Part shown: positions 11,145 to 22,033 of the stretch, piece after piece
Layout: each line of letters starts with the position of its first letter
How positions within the stretch are numbered: the stretch's first letter is position 1
From: Heligmosomoides polygyrus polygyrus
Lineage: Eukaryota; Nematoda; Chromadorea; Rhabditida; Heligmosomidae
Direction: 5' to 3'
NCBI GenBank assembly: GCA_947396885.1
Contig: OX377205.1
Span: forward strand, 51,692,676 to 51,756,675
DNA: 64,000 bases
Position numbers and translations under genes: made by a program
Notes under the pieces: generated by a model
What the model was told of the DNA's origin: nothing
The model's database searches: none
The model's input: the letters and a program-made list of their open reading frames with translations, nothing else

Positions 11145-11935
11145 TTGGCGTATTTAATTGCTTTACTTCCGATTAGAAAAAATGCCGCGCAAGCTCGGGA
11201 GAAATTATGTGAAGGGACTGCCCTACTGAACGCCAGTGTCAGAGTTGGCTTGCCCGATTTCGCTCTGGAAATTTCAGTGTGCAAGGTGCAGTACGTACTG
11301 GTGATACCGTCCCTATTGATGACGACAAGATAAAGGCGTTGCCCGGCGTTCGACAACTCGAGAGATGATAGAAAATCCTTGTAAATCGAATTCAGCCTTT
11401 TACTTGCACCTACAATAGCTGATTGCGTAGACAAACTGGATGTTTAGGATCCTCACGAATTGAAGGAAAGGGAAACCCACTTCACCGAACGCCGGGGTAT
11501 AGTCTGTTTTGAGCCGCTTCCAAGAACTGAAACATTTGATTCGTATCTCTGCTGCCGCCTGCTACCACAACTGAACGAAGAAATCAAGAAAAAACGCTCC
11601 AACTGGCCAACTGCAAAGGCTTGACGTTCCATCATGATAACTCCTGACCCGACACCTCCTTGATAACCCGTCAAAATTAACCTCGAATTCAATTGGAAAT
11701 GAAGCCACATCCACCCTGTAGCCCTGGCACCGTCAGCTTACCACTTGTTTGGCTTAAAATCCTTGAAAACCATTTAAATGGTAAAACTTTTGGTTCCAAT
11801 CAAGCTGTTGAAGGAGTTGTACCAGTTCTTCGCTTCTAAACACCAATACGTCTTCGAGCGTGGAATTTTCCAAACTACCGAAAGATGGCAAAAGGTCATC
11901 CAACAAAATCGCCAATGTATCACTGATTAGTGTTT
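11145..11935 (+). pseudogene. Decayed mariner transposase (M2)
   Basis: Remnants occur in order on the plus strand. An N-terminal helix-turn-helix-like piece reads SWLARFRSGNFSVQG with DDDKIKAL after it (11235-11340). A weak HHDN second-aspartate piece lies near 11630. The third-aspartate region is degraded, with HPPCSPG where mariners have HPPYSPDLAPSDYH. A C-terminal piece carries LNGKTFGSNQAVE and then ERWQKV near 11900. Many stops and frameshifts separate the pieces, and the first catalytic motif is not evident. This is an old copy compared with M6. Confidence 0.7.
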
Positions 11936-11954
11936 GTTATTGATATATACTGTT

Positions 11955-12735
11955 TGCACGTCGAATTGGTCGCTTTTCAAATCCAACTGGACACTGTTCT
12001 AAGCTAGCATAGCAGTTTTAAAAGCAAAGCGAACTTTTCCAAACCGAAACGAGCTCCTCCTGCATAAAATTAGAGACTCTCCAAAAAGGTTAGAATAATT
12101 TTTTGTTCAAAGGAAATTATAGTATAACTTTCTTTGCAGTTTTAGTTCACTTAACCAATAAGTGCTAAGCAGATTGCTTAAAATTTTATAATATTCTTCT
12201 TTTCGGGAAAAATGATGGTTTAAAGCTTGTTTTGAAGAGGAAGGCGGTCAGTTTTGAACACCAAAAAAGAATGCGCCATCGCAAAATTTCTGATTGCATG
12301 GAGTTTCACACTTGTGAACGATACAACAAAAACAACTGTAAAGAACACAGATATCTTCATTTAGACGCTTCGTGTACGCAGCATTTACACTATCAATCAA
12401 ATACAAATCGCGATTAGTTTTCCAGCGCATAGCGCGATCTGATCTTTTAGTAAGCTGTATGGTTGCACGATTGCTGTGCTTTAAAACAAATATTACTTTA
12501 TTACTTTTTCTTCAAAAACAAAAATTTTAAAAAATTATTGCAAGATTTCAAAAAAAATTATACTACATTTTCCTTGAACAGAGTTTCTTTTTAACCATGT
12601 TATTGAGTCCGTAGTTTGAGCTGCTTGAAGATCATTTCGAATTGGAAAAGATCGCTTTGATTTCAAAAGTCTTAAACTAGCTTAGAAGAGTGTCCCATTT
12701 GATTTGAAAAGTGTTCAATTTGAAGTGAAAATGGA
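11955..12735. repeat. AT-rich MITE (family D) inserted in mariner M2
   Basis: About 100 bp at 11955-12060 recurs inverted at about 12630-12735; both ends contain TTTTCAAATC and TTCTAAGCTAG. The interior (12060-12420) is also present at about 36830-37230 and, more diverged, at 17700-18130, so this is a dispersed family. The exact ends and target duplication are not clear. Confidence 0.6.
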
Positions 12736-12810
12736 ATAAACAACCTGTACAACATCTCTGTAATCTTGTAAAATACGAAAAAAAACCTCATTAATTATCG
12801 AACAACCCAA

Positions 12811-14196
12811 TATATAATAAGCTGACTATGAGGGCTGGAGAATCAAAATATGCCTGTTGCGAGGAAGGTACTGGAATTGCTCGCTCGACTGTTCGAGAAT
12901 TGAAACGAGAATTTCGTTCGTTCGCTCGATTGCTAGGGAGAAACTGAAGAAAGAAGAAGGCGAACTCCACCGCAGACGCGAAGGGTCGGGTGAGGTGTGC
13001 TTCTGTAAAACGATTCAATTCCAGCTACTGCGTTGACGTGGCCCCTTCGAGAACACAAAGCTGGACTTTCTTTCGTGAAACCCTGGACCAGGAATATCTT
13101 CACATCCGCCAAAGAACTGAAGGGAATAGCAGGCAGGAATATTGTGAGCGAAATACTCAACAGATGCAACTTCGCCAGAATTGATGAAAAAATCGAAAGG
13201 TGACGATTCGATAAACAGAAAGCGGGCGCAACCAGTAGGAGATGAGCCTTGTAAGTGGTGTAGAGAGACGGCGAAACCGCCTCTGAAGCTTGGACAGGGA
13301 TCGCAATATCTCCGCTCAGCAGAAACTCTCTCACTCCCCTAACCGGTCTAGATGCCCGGACGAGGCCCAAGACGAATACACCTCGGCCATTACACCCCTT
13401 ATTTACCCTTATTTCCTTTCTCATAGGCCTTGGAAAATCGATGCCACATAGATGATCATTCAGATTAGGATGTGGGGCGTGAAGTTTGTATGATTTCAGA
13501 AGCCATCGCCCTACTCTTCAGCGAGCTCTCCTGATAATTCGCGGTGTCAACCATAGTGTCAGAGGTGAAAGACTTTGGCAGGACAGTTGAGGAGAGGCGG
13601 GCCCCCACCTTGACAGGAGGTGCTAGGCTCCCGTGAAAGTCCGGGGCAGCGCACGCACGTATTTCGCTTCCTATTCAACCCTTTTTCATGACCTTCTCCG
13701 CCTTCATTGAACTTCCAAAGCACATAGAGCACAACGTCACGGCTAGCGTGCGCCCACTGGTTGTTTTTCCTCTATTTTGTCGTGGAAACTGCCTGCTATT
13801 CCCTTCAGTTCATTGGCGGATGTAGCATTTCCCTACTTCACCGAAATGAGCAAACTTCGTCCGCATTTTGCGAAACCTTGAATCTGGCATATTTTGACCG
13901 AAATACTTACGTAAGAGATGTAACTTCGTCAGACTATCGAAGGGGCTGAGGTGGGCGGCAGAAGGAGACTTCCTTCAGGCACAAGCGCCTCTACGAGGCG
14001 ATGGCGCTGTTGAATTCCGTGGCTGCGAGCGGCGGAAGACGATCCCGCCAGTGCGAGAAGTCCAAAAGTGCGAGTGCTGCAACCGAACTCGCCGAGCTAA
14101 ACGGCTACTGGAAGCACTGATGGCACTGATATCGGCCATGGGAACTACGGGGAAGCGCGACAGCAATGGACAACTGTATCCACGAGAGGTGCTCAC
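12811..14196. other. No gene recognised; partial inverted repeat
   Basis: A segment at about 13095-13135 (ACATCCGCCAAAGAACTGAA) recurs inverted at about 13783-13825, suggesting the arms of a decayed foldback element. An open frame at 13940-14110 has no motif and is not called. Confidence 0.4.
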
Positions 14197-15241
14197 CAGG
14201 GGTGCACACGAAGTTCTGCGCGTTAAATTTTTTAACATTTCGCTAAATTTCCGATAAATCGTTAAATTTCGTTAAAAAATGCAATTACGTGCAAACTTCT
14301 ATTTCAAGTGAAAAAAGTCAAGGAAAATGTTATACGTTCCAACTTCAACAGGTAATAGCTAGAGTTCAAGGAATGTAGTGTGACACTGCAATGTAAAATA
14401 CACAATTCAATATCAACAAAGTGTGGACAACAACATAAGCAAGACTTCAGCAATAAACTGTCCACAGGGTTTGCAATAAGAACAGGTATGGAATTATCAG
14501 TCAAGGTAACGGTACCTAGTGGGCTGGTGCCCGCATCAGACCGGGAAGGCATCTTAGAATGCGCGTTCAGGCAGACCCCGGATTCCCCTACCTAGTTCTT
14601 TGCGAAACCGTTTTGTATTCTGCGAACATATACAATCTCTATATAGGCACCAGCGCACCAAGTACAGAAAGAATTAAGAAAAATACAACAGAAAGCCTAT
14701 CAGTAGAATGTTAACGCGTTGTCGAATGCACGGTTTTCGCGTGCCTTTTGCGCGGGACCAACCCATTTTTTGCACCGTCAGGACCGTGACACTACGTCAC
14801 GTCACACGGTCCCACACTGCAAAAAGGGTGTGACACGTCGTCAAGGTGTTAAAGGGAAAGTAACTTTCCAAATTTTCGTTATCACTGTCATTCCTGAACA
14901 TATACTATCATAAAATGTGTTGTTAGCGTTTTTGTAAAATCGTTTAAAAACGTCTAGCACCAGAACACATTCTTTCCCTCTCGACTGTTCCTGGATGCGA
15001 GCAAAAATTTTCTAGGATAATGGTTTAACACATTTGTTGTAGCCTGGAACGGGTGATATAGAGACTACATGCTGCTACAGAATGTTTTGTAGCGACTGAA
15101 ACTGTTACGCCATGCGGGACTTGAACCCGCACTTTCTGCTTTCCGGGAGGCGATGCTTACACCCTGGAGCTGTCTGGCCGCACGTAAGATAGGCGGCATC
15201 CTCGAAGCGCACATCAGCTGTCACCCGTCACATTGTTACTA

Positions 15242-16505
15242 ATAGGTTGTAACGAAATAAATGGCACTGAACCACTGTAAATTTGAACAGTTAATATCTC
15301 GGCTTGTAGGCAAGTTTATTAATCGAAATAAAATCCTTCTGATTCTACACATCTTTGCCAACGTGACACAAGCTTTTTTATCCCAGTAGCATAAAAAACA
15401 GAAGTTCTGGAATTGACGAAATCTTCGAAGGCACTTTCGGCATCCTGTTGGTATTCGAATATTTTCCCTACCAAGAAGTCGCCAAGATGCTTGAAGAAAT
15501 GGTAGTCTGTTGGGGCGAGGTCGGGAGAAAACGGAGGATGTGGTAGAGTTTCAATGCTCAGCTCATTCAATTTCTGCAACGTCATCCGTGCTACATGGGG
15601 CGAGCATTGTCGTGCAGAAGGAGAACTCGCCTTCGGTTTACCAATATCCTTCAACTTTTTCATCATTTCTTCAACTTCAATGCAGTACTTCTCTGCCGTG
15701 ATGGATTTACCGGGAGGGAGGAAGCTGTGGTGAATAATTCCCAGCGAACACCACCATACTGTTACCATTACTTTCCTTTGGTGCAATTCAGGCTTCGCAA
15801 AAACCTTGGGGCTCTCATCGCCGTCCACCCACTGTGCCGATCGTCGCCTGTTGTCGTACATTATCCATTTCTCGTCACAGGTTACGATGCGATCAAAGAA
15901 TGGGTCCGTTTCGTTCCGTAGAAGCAGTGCGGACAAGATCTCATATCGTCGATTTCTTTGCTCCTCAGACAGCTCGTGAGGCACCCATGTTTCCAGCTTT
16001 TTGGTCTTTCCAATTTCCTTCAGATGCGGGGCAGCTGTGTTGTGACTGACGCCAAGAACCTTCGCTATCTCCCTGGTACCTTTGTGTGGATCCTCCTCCA
16101 CCACATCTCTCAGCTTGTCCTCGTCAACATCACTATGCCTCCCACGACCTTCATGTTCTTCCAAGCTCTCATCTCCATTCCGGAACTTCTGATACCAACG
16201 ATACGCGTCCGAATTGTGGAACATCCTTGACCGAATGCGGCGTTGATCTTCTCGTCCGCCTCCTTAGCTGTAGTGCCCAGCTTGAATTCATACAAGTAAA
16301 TGCCTCGGATTACCCTTTTGTCCAAAAAAGTCAATAAAACTTTAAAGTTTTCCCACCTTTACATAGAAAGTTTGGTACTCGCCGGTAGAGCAAAGTTTGC
16401 GCCTCTAAATGATATGCCACATGTTACGGTTTGTTCTTGATCAAACGCGTAAAGACGCGCCAAAAAATGGCGCGAGCCAGTGCCATTTAATCCGTTACAA
16501 CCTAA
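15242..16505 (-). mobile_element. Near full-length mariner element M3, 1264 bp
   Basis: The terminal repeats are ATAGGTTGTAACG at 15242 and TTAGGTTGTAACG inverted at 16505. The inner sequence AATGGCACTG also matches between the ends. TA duplications lie at 15240-15241 and 16506-16507. Length and coding capacity match complete mariners. The TTAGGTT start resembles the cecropia/elegans group of mariners, which is a tentative placement. Confidence 0.85.
15319..16334 (-). pseudogene. Mariner (DD34D) transposase, frameshifted (M3)
   Basis: The protein starts near 16334 (MTFLDKRVIRGIYLYEFKLG), a typical mariner N-terminus. It shifts frame near 16222 and continues as DAYRWYQKFRNGDESLEE, the second HTH region. 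CDEKWIMYDNR holds the first catalytic aspartate, then WVPHELSE and VMVTVWWCS follow. At 15583-15625 the frame is shifted by one base and returns by a second one-base change, so the second-aspartate motif (HDNAR) is read out of frame as SARQCS. YSPDLAPTDYHFFKHL holds the third aspartate and the protein ends ESEGFYFD. Loss of the second aspartate and the N-terminal shift make it inactive, though most of the length survives. This is the best-preserved transposase in the window. Confidence 0.88.
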
Positions 16506-17100
16506 TAGTAAGGCGTTCAGCTTTACCGGCTCCATACTGATATCAGCCGCCTGCCCATCCCGATATCGCGATGAGTGCTGACGCGCTCCGAAGAGATCGC
16601 GTATGTTACTTGCGGTCAAACAGCGCCGGGGTGTAAGGCGTAAGATCGCTGCCAGGAAATCAGAAGGAACGGGCAACAAACAGCATGTTCTGAGATAAGC
16701 AACGCCAAGTGAGGATAGACATATCTTACGAAGAGGTTAGATTAAACCACTATCTTTGTGGCTTCGTTGATGCTGGGGGCTCGACGAAGAAATTTCTGGT
16801 TCCAAAAAGCATTATTTCCAAAAATTCAAACGCACCATAAAAGACATGAGAACAGCCAGAAAACAAAATATTCTTGCTGATTGGAACAGTTTTTCAGGAT
16901 ATGACCTAAACGGGAGGATGAGGCCTGCAACAGTAATGAGGACCAAGGGTGAATGTGATAAACTCACTGAGAAAAAAGTCCGTTAAAAATTCCGTTAGAT
17001 TTCCGAAAATTTCCGTTAAGTCGTTAAGCCAGATTTTAACGAAAAATTCCGTTAATTCGTTAAATTCGTTAAATCGTTAACCGTTAGATGTGCACCCCTG

Positions 17101-17479
17101 GTGCTCACGTTGGACATGTTGTCTGCCCGTTTGTCTGTTGTTTGTTTGTCTGATTCTTCGTCGGTGGCATGCATGTCATACTCCGCCACTATTCCACTTC
17201 GATGGCTCCAGAGATGAAGGAGAGATCGAAGAAGACCGATCACTCCTCGACTTCTAGAGTCGTGAAGACAAACTACGCCCAATTGGACTATTTGAGGAGC
17301 CGGTCACGAATCTGGCACTCGTTTTTGAAATTCCCGTCGGTTACGGTAGGTATCAGGGGTGTTGCGTAAAGCTCTGGTCTTTAAATTTTTCGAATCAATT
17401 TTTATGAACATTTTTCGTTAAATTCTACTCAACCGTTAAACTGCGTTAGAAGTACACCCATCTATGTATTCATGCATAA
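17101..17479. repeat. Spacer with a short CGTTAA-family MITE
   Basis: About 17355-17465 begins CAGGGGTGTTGCGTAA and ends AGTACACCCATC, with TCGTTAAATT motifs between. It looks like a solo or deleted copy of the CGTTAA family that fills the ends of 14197-17100. No 8 bp duplication was found. Nothing is recognised in 17109-17340. Confidence 0.45.
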
Positions 17480-18250
17480 AATAGGCGCTTTTCAACGCAA
17501 TCAGTACACATTTCAGTGCGGACTAGGGACTTCTGAAATCAAACTGAACATTCTTGAAATCAAGAAGTGGATGTCTTCTAAATTAAACAAGGCTTTAAAA
17601 AATTCACAACAAATTTGTAATTCGCCCAACCCAGGATATGAATACAGCATATAAAATCTCATAAAATTTCCACTCTTTTAGCCAAAAAATGATTTGAGCT
17701 TATTTCAAAGTGCAGAAAACAGCAACGAGCGTAGCAAAAAGAGGTCGCGCGCCATGCACTCGTCTAACACGCTGCGATTTTCATTCGATTGATTCCAAAA
17801 GCTTCCCTTGCGTACAGTTACGCATTAGAAAACGTTAAAAAAGAAATCTAGCAAAACACGCGTATTCCTCTTGGCATCCTCAAGCAGCATTTACGCTATC
17901 AATCACGTGCGCAGAAAGGTGTAATAAACTCAAAAACTGATGCTTTCTTGCACTTTAAAGTAAGTGTAAAACCCGCTTTCTGTTTCTTAAAAGCAAGCTA
18001 TGAAATTTAGACACAAAATGAAGCATCCAAGCGCTGTATTCGCTTTTTAGGGGATATGAATTACAAATGCTTAAGAAAGTTCGTTTAAAAAGTCATGGAA
18101 ATCAAACATCTATTATCGCCTTCTTGGAGAGGCTGGCTTGATTTGAAAAACGTCCGTTTTGATTTGGCAGGTGTTCAACTTGGCTCCAAATGTATCTAGT
18201 CTGCTTCGAAAAGAGCCCAATTTGACATGTACAGTTCGACTTAACTCTAC
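17480..18250. repeat. Family D AT-rich repeat, second copy
   Basis: Blocks such as GCTGCGATTTTCATTCGATTG near 17770 and AGCAGCATTTACGCTATCAATC near 17885 recur at 37090-37225 and 12360-12410. Ends contain TTGAAATCAA-type motifs in inverted orientation. It is more diverged than the copy inside mariner M2. Confidence 0.45.
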
Positions 18251-20214
18251 CCCTCCTGAATTTATCCGACATCGCCTGTGCTTGTCTGAGGATAAAGGGG
18301 CGTTTGATGGGGAGAGGAGTGCTGGAGCATGGGAGACAATGTCACACACAGGAATGCCCCTTTCCCGACATATTCATGGGCGCCCTATTCCGTCCCAACA
18401 TCAATTTTTTCCAGCACCTTCTGCTACTTTATGGCGAATTTTTTCTCAGAATATTCCTCCACAAATTACTAGACTCCGAACGGCAAATTTATCGCTAGAC
18501 CTTCGATCTCTGTAAGTTTTCGCAAGCTAGCAGAGCAGCAAAGAATGTGGTAGCCCTATCGAGAAAAATGCGCAAAAAAATCGAACGTCGATAAGGCAAA
18601 TTTCAACAGAAAACGCCGTTAGTTCGTTAGAAACATTAAATCGTTAACCCTTAAATGTACATCCATGGTATGTGCACAAGCGGAGTAGGACAGAACACAG
18701 TCACCGTTTCTGCCTAAACTTCATCTAGAGAGTCTTGGAGCGCCTCAGGAGTGTGTTGATGGTATTGCGATGGTGAACCATGTACGGCGTACCGGCAAAG
18801 GGACCTAATACTATTCTACCTGCTTATTCTGTGGACGAACTAACAGAGCAAAAACAGATGACGGAGATCGAATCGACGTCCCAAACTAAATCCATGGACG
18901 AAGTTTGGGTGAAATCGTTGATCCCTCACCCTACTATTTAATTACTACCGAAATTTCCAAAATGGACCTCATATTCGTGATCAGTACACCGTATAATTCA
19001 GTTGGGCGAAGTTTAGGTGATATTTTTTCGACGTTTTAGTTTCTCGCAGAGATTTTACATGGAAAGCTGCAATTGATCGCATTGCATTGATTTTACGACG
19101 TTCGTACCACAAAGCGCTTGCCTCTCAACCCACTGCGCCATCCCCGCTCGATGGCCACTAATGGCGTAACTTGACACAGGCGAGGTAAAGAGAAAACGGC
19201 CCGTCATTCGCTAACCGATGTCCGCTGTAGATAGAACACATATTTATTTATTTATTTAGCGTCTGAAGACACAATCCACAATGCAGATCTCCACTCTATG
19301 TGCTACTGCGAACTGGTGTCCTTCCCTAGTGGACTAAAGCTCTTGGTGCAACCTCCTCTAGAAGCTTTCAATAAAATACCTGAAGAAAATCGCAATTTTG
19401 GCAGTTCGATGCAGTTGGTCTGCATCGAACCGGCTTAAAGATGAGCCATTCTTGTGAGGACCACTGTCACTTCAAGGACCTCTGCAGGTTGCAGATGACT
19501 GAGGAAAAGGAGGGCGGTCAGATGGCGCACTGCTTGCTTAGTCCAGGGACGCTTTTGGGTCGATGCTGATACGAAGTACTTTGAAGACGGAGCCCGCCAG
19601 CCCTCTGCGGATCGGCGAGTCATCAGTTTGGGTACAAGGACGCCGTGCGAGAAGTCGACGGCCAAGCGAGGAGAAGAGCACTCGATTCGACGGCAAATGG
19701 CGACGAGATCACCGCCTCGCCGTCATCGCCGTTGACAGCAGTGCTGCTGGCATCTCGACAGAAATCTGCTCACTTCCCGCAGTTGGCGACACCCTGTCAC
19801 CGGACGTCGGCAGCGGTAATGCTTCGCTCGACCATTATTGAATTATGTGAGTCGTCGAGTGATTAGAAAAAGCTGTCGAGCCACCACCATACGCCATCAC
19901 CTCCGCACATCTTCCTCGCAGCGTCCTCGGCTCTGCTCCCCTCACTTCGCTCCCTCTTCCTCGGTGTCGGAGGACAACCGCTTCGCTGTTCTCTCGCGAC
20001 TGTGCTTTCCTTTCGGCTTCCCATTTTCCCGTGACAAATCTCCCCTCTCGGCTTACTCGCTCTACTTCCTTCTCAAACTCCACTTTCTTTTTTAAGAGTC
20101 TTCTCAACAGTGACGCGATTAAAAGAGTAAGGGGTAAAGGATAAAGGACGACGCTACTCAGTTCCTTTAGGAATGCGCCACGCATTCTACTTCAGCGGGA
20201 TGTCGTGGAGGTGA
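18251..20214. other. No gene recognised; CGTTAA fragment, tRNA-like block, ATTT microsatellite
   Basis: A CGTTAA-family terminus (CGTTAACCCTTAAATGTACATCC) lies at about 18620-18665. A minus-strand tRNA-like block near 19095-19165 has a good A box (TGGCGCAGTGG) but a poor B box and no cloverleaf. An ATTT microsatellite lies at about 19242-19258. Long open frames at 19560-20185 have no recognisable motifs and overlap on both strands. Confidence 0.4.
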
Positions 20215-20390
20215 TTTGAATGCGCATTTGGCTATGCAATGAATTGCGATGGCCAGCCGATGGATAAGTCAGTGCATTATCCTTCCCAGACAAGTCTTGT
20301 AGCAATTCACCCGAGGGATGGAAGGCTTGGTTGACATGGGCGGAAAATCTGAAACAAGAACCTGGTATGGATGCACGCGACAGCCGGCAC
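20215..20390 (-). repeat. Dispersed repeat family A, minus-strand copy
   Basis: Reverse-strand blocks (AACCAAGCCTTCCATCCCTC, TGTCTGGGAAGGATAATGC, GGCTGGCCATCGCAA) match the plus-strand copies at 38095-38360, 48985-49290 and 59560-59835. The family has no coding motif. Its nature (SINE-like or MITE-derived) is unknown. Confidence 0.65.
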
Positions 20391-20623
20391 CTCTTCCGAC
20401 TGCACTACATACGCCCACGATTGAGAGGAGCGATGTTAAACGTCTTCGTGTAGCAAATTCGCAGAAGCCTCAGCAATTCCACATGACGTGCTCCTTCTTG
20501 CCATACTTGTTTGCCAAGCACATGCCATTGTATGGAGAACTCTTTTCCTCTCGACAAGATTCTAGATCGTTTTGGTACTGCGCCTTGTTTGAAGAATGTG
20601 TGGGATACTAGGTGTGTCACTGA

Positions 20624-22033
20624 CAAGGGAAGGGTCTGAAGCGTATGTCTGAACGGGGGGAGCGAGTCATATAGGAAGAATCCTCACCCCTCAATTGGTT
20701 GGAAAATGTGTTTATTTTTTGCCAAGTCGCTAAACCCAAGGAGTAGGGGGTCACAATGGGATACGGCGCAGCACGCGTTTGGGGGCCTTGTACGCCCGCG
20801 ATGCTTCTGCAGGCAGTAGCTCGGTGGATAGAGGGTTGATTCATGCGAGAGAGGTCAGGGGTTTGGCTCCTCTGCGTTGCTGCACTTTTGCATTTCAACT
20901 GATTCGTAGAGATTTGGGGGATTCTAACGTCTATACTATTTTCAGCTTTGCTCCGTGGATGCTTTGCCTTCACACATACCTCACACTGTTTTCTGAGCAT
21001 TTTTCCAGCTGTACGCTGTGGTATTCAACATGGTGATAAATGTTCAGCACCAGTGATACACAGGTACAAAGTGCCTGTGGAGTGAATCGCGGTGTCTTCC
21101 CCATGGTTATGAGCACGCAACCGAAATCCAATTGAAGACGTTCCCTTTCCTCCGAAACAAGAGTTCCACCCGAAAACGTTATCATGCCCACTGCTTGCTC
21201 GCTTCTCCACGTCCATCAGCTCATCTTGCGGATCCCAATCTTCCTCTTCCTCTTGCTCTTCCACCGCTTCCAGCTGTTCGTGTTCGTCAACTTCAAGTTG
21301 ACGTGCCTCGAAGTCCTTGAGTATGCTGGCCATCCGTTCGGCCAGCTTGATTTCTTCCCTCGAAGATTCCTTGTCTAAAGGTGGGCCACACTTCAGCGTG
21401 AGCAGGTGGATCACCACTCGACCGTCGGCGGACATTGTTGCTGTTAGGTTCTAGAAAACCATGAGCAGACCTCTCATTTCCAGGTGACAGGAAGTCATGA
21501 GGGCAAGAGTGCATTGATGCCGTTTAGCTCAATTTGCGGGATCCGCACACCTGGTTTCTCATTGGAACCACCTCCGACGTCACAACGTGGTCTCCTTTGA
21601 AAATCCGAGCAGGATGGCTTTTCGCGAGGCCTTTGGCCCATGTATGGAAACAGACTATATGGAGCCTGTAGCCTTTATACGCTACCCGTAAGGTGCCTAC
21701 TGGTGCTTCATGCACTTTTTACCTGTGTATCACTGATGCTGAACATTTATCACCACGCTGAATACCACAACGTACCGCTGAAAAAATGTACAGAAAACGT
21801 CTAAAAATGGTTTAGATGTCAGAATCCCCCAAATCTCCCAAATCTCTACCATTCCACTTTTGCGGGCGTACAAGATCCCCAAACGCGTGCTGCGCCGTAT
21901 CCCATTGTGACCCCCTACTCCTTGGGTTTAACGACTTGGCAAAAAAACGCATTTTCAAACCAGTTGAGGGATGAGGATTCTCCCTATATGACTGGCTCCC
22001 CCGTTCAGACATACGCTTCAGACCCTTCCCTTG
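20624..22033. mobile_element. Tc5-like DNA transposon copy 3, 1410 bp, TGA target duplication
   Basis: The ends read CAAGGGAAGGGTCTGAAGCG at 20624 and inverted at 22033. TGA lies directly outside both ends (20621-20623 and 22034-22036). The arms extend at least 170 bp (20624-20800 versus 21878-22033), and further inverted matches continue to about 21060 and 21725. A tRNA-like block sits in the left arm (TAGCTCGGTGG near 20817 and GGGTTTGGCTCC near 20867). The interior contains an N-terminal transposase-like remnant. This is the cleanest of the three copies. Confidence 0.8.
21025..21435 (-). pseudogene. Tc5-like transposase N-terminal remnant (about 90 usable aa)
   Basis: The frame begins MSADGRVVIHLLTLKCG, continues with IKLAERMASILKDFEARQLE, then a strongly acidic run (EEQEEEEDWDPQDELMD). 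The first 65 residues are homologous to the shorter frame at 8047 down to 7826 in copy 2. From about residue 90 the frame runs into the terminal-repeat region and is not coding. No DNA-binding or DDE domain remains. I infer a Tc5/CENP-B-like transposase from the shared element architecture and from recollection of similar acidic N-termini. Confidence 0.55.

Larger units (their letters stand above)
10954..12810. mobile_element. mariner element M2, TA-flanked, carrying an inserted MITE
   Basis: The ends match as inverted repeats of about 20 bp (TTGGGTTGTTCGGTAATTA at 10954, TTGGGTTGTTCGATAATTA inverted at 12810). TA lies directly outside both ends (10952-10953 and 12811-12812). Coding remnants fill about 11145-11935. 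The remaining 0.8 kb toward the right end is an inserted inverted-repeat MITE (11955-12735), which explains why the element exceeds the usual mariner size of about 1.3 kb. Confidence 0.75.
15085..16660. repeat. tRNA-like inverted-repeat element split by mariner M3
   Basis: The left part (15085-15239) shares the TGTTTTGTAGCGACTGAAACT end and a tRNA-like block with a B box (GGTTCAAGTCC, minus strand near 15118-15128). The right part (16508-16660) carries the GATATCAGCCGCC and CCCATCCCGATAT blocks seen in the copies at 10300-10350 and 52430-52470, then a TCAAACAGCGCCGG tRNA-like start. Mariner M3 lies exactly between the two parts. Confidence 0.6.
14197..17100. mobile_element. hAT-like element, 2904 bp, CGTTAA motif family, with nested insertions
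   Basis: The ends are CAGGGGTGCAC at 14197 and GTGCACCCCTG at 17100, an 11 bp perfect inverted repeat. The 8 bp GTGCTCAC occurs immediately outside both ends (14189-14196 and 17101-17108). An 8 bp duplication is the hAT signature. Subterminal regions at 14216-14280 and 16980-17090 iterate CGTTAAAT and CGTTAACCGTTA. No transposase of its own is visible. A tRNA-like repeat element and mariner M3 are nested inside it. Confidence 0.8.

Noticed and set aside
12933..13424. 163-codon minus-strand frame with leucine/serine-rich stretches
   Set aside because: The hydrophobic look comes from the complement of purine-rich sequence. No motif, and it overlaps half of an inverted repeat.
13940..14110. Open frame with KRLYEAMALLNSVAAS next to the hAT-like element insertion site
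   Set aside because: No recognisable motif, no convincing acceptor and donor pair, and a stop before the insertion point. It may be an exon but cannot be supported.
19563..20185. Possible host exon in a GC-rich stretch on either strand
   Set aside because: Long frames overlap on both strands with no motif, and splice sites do not define a consistent exon.
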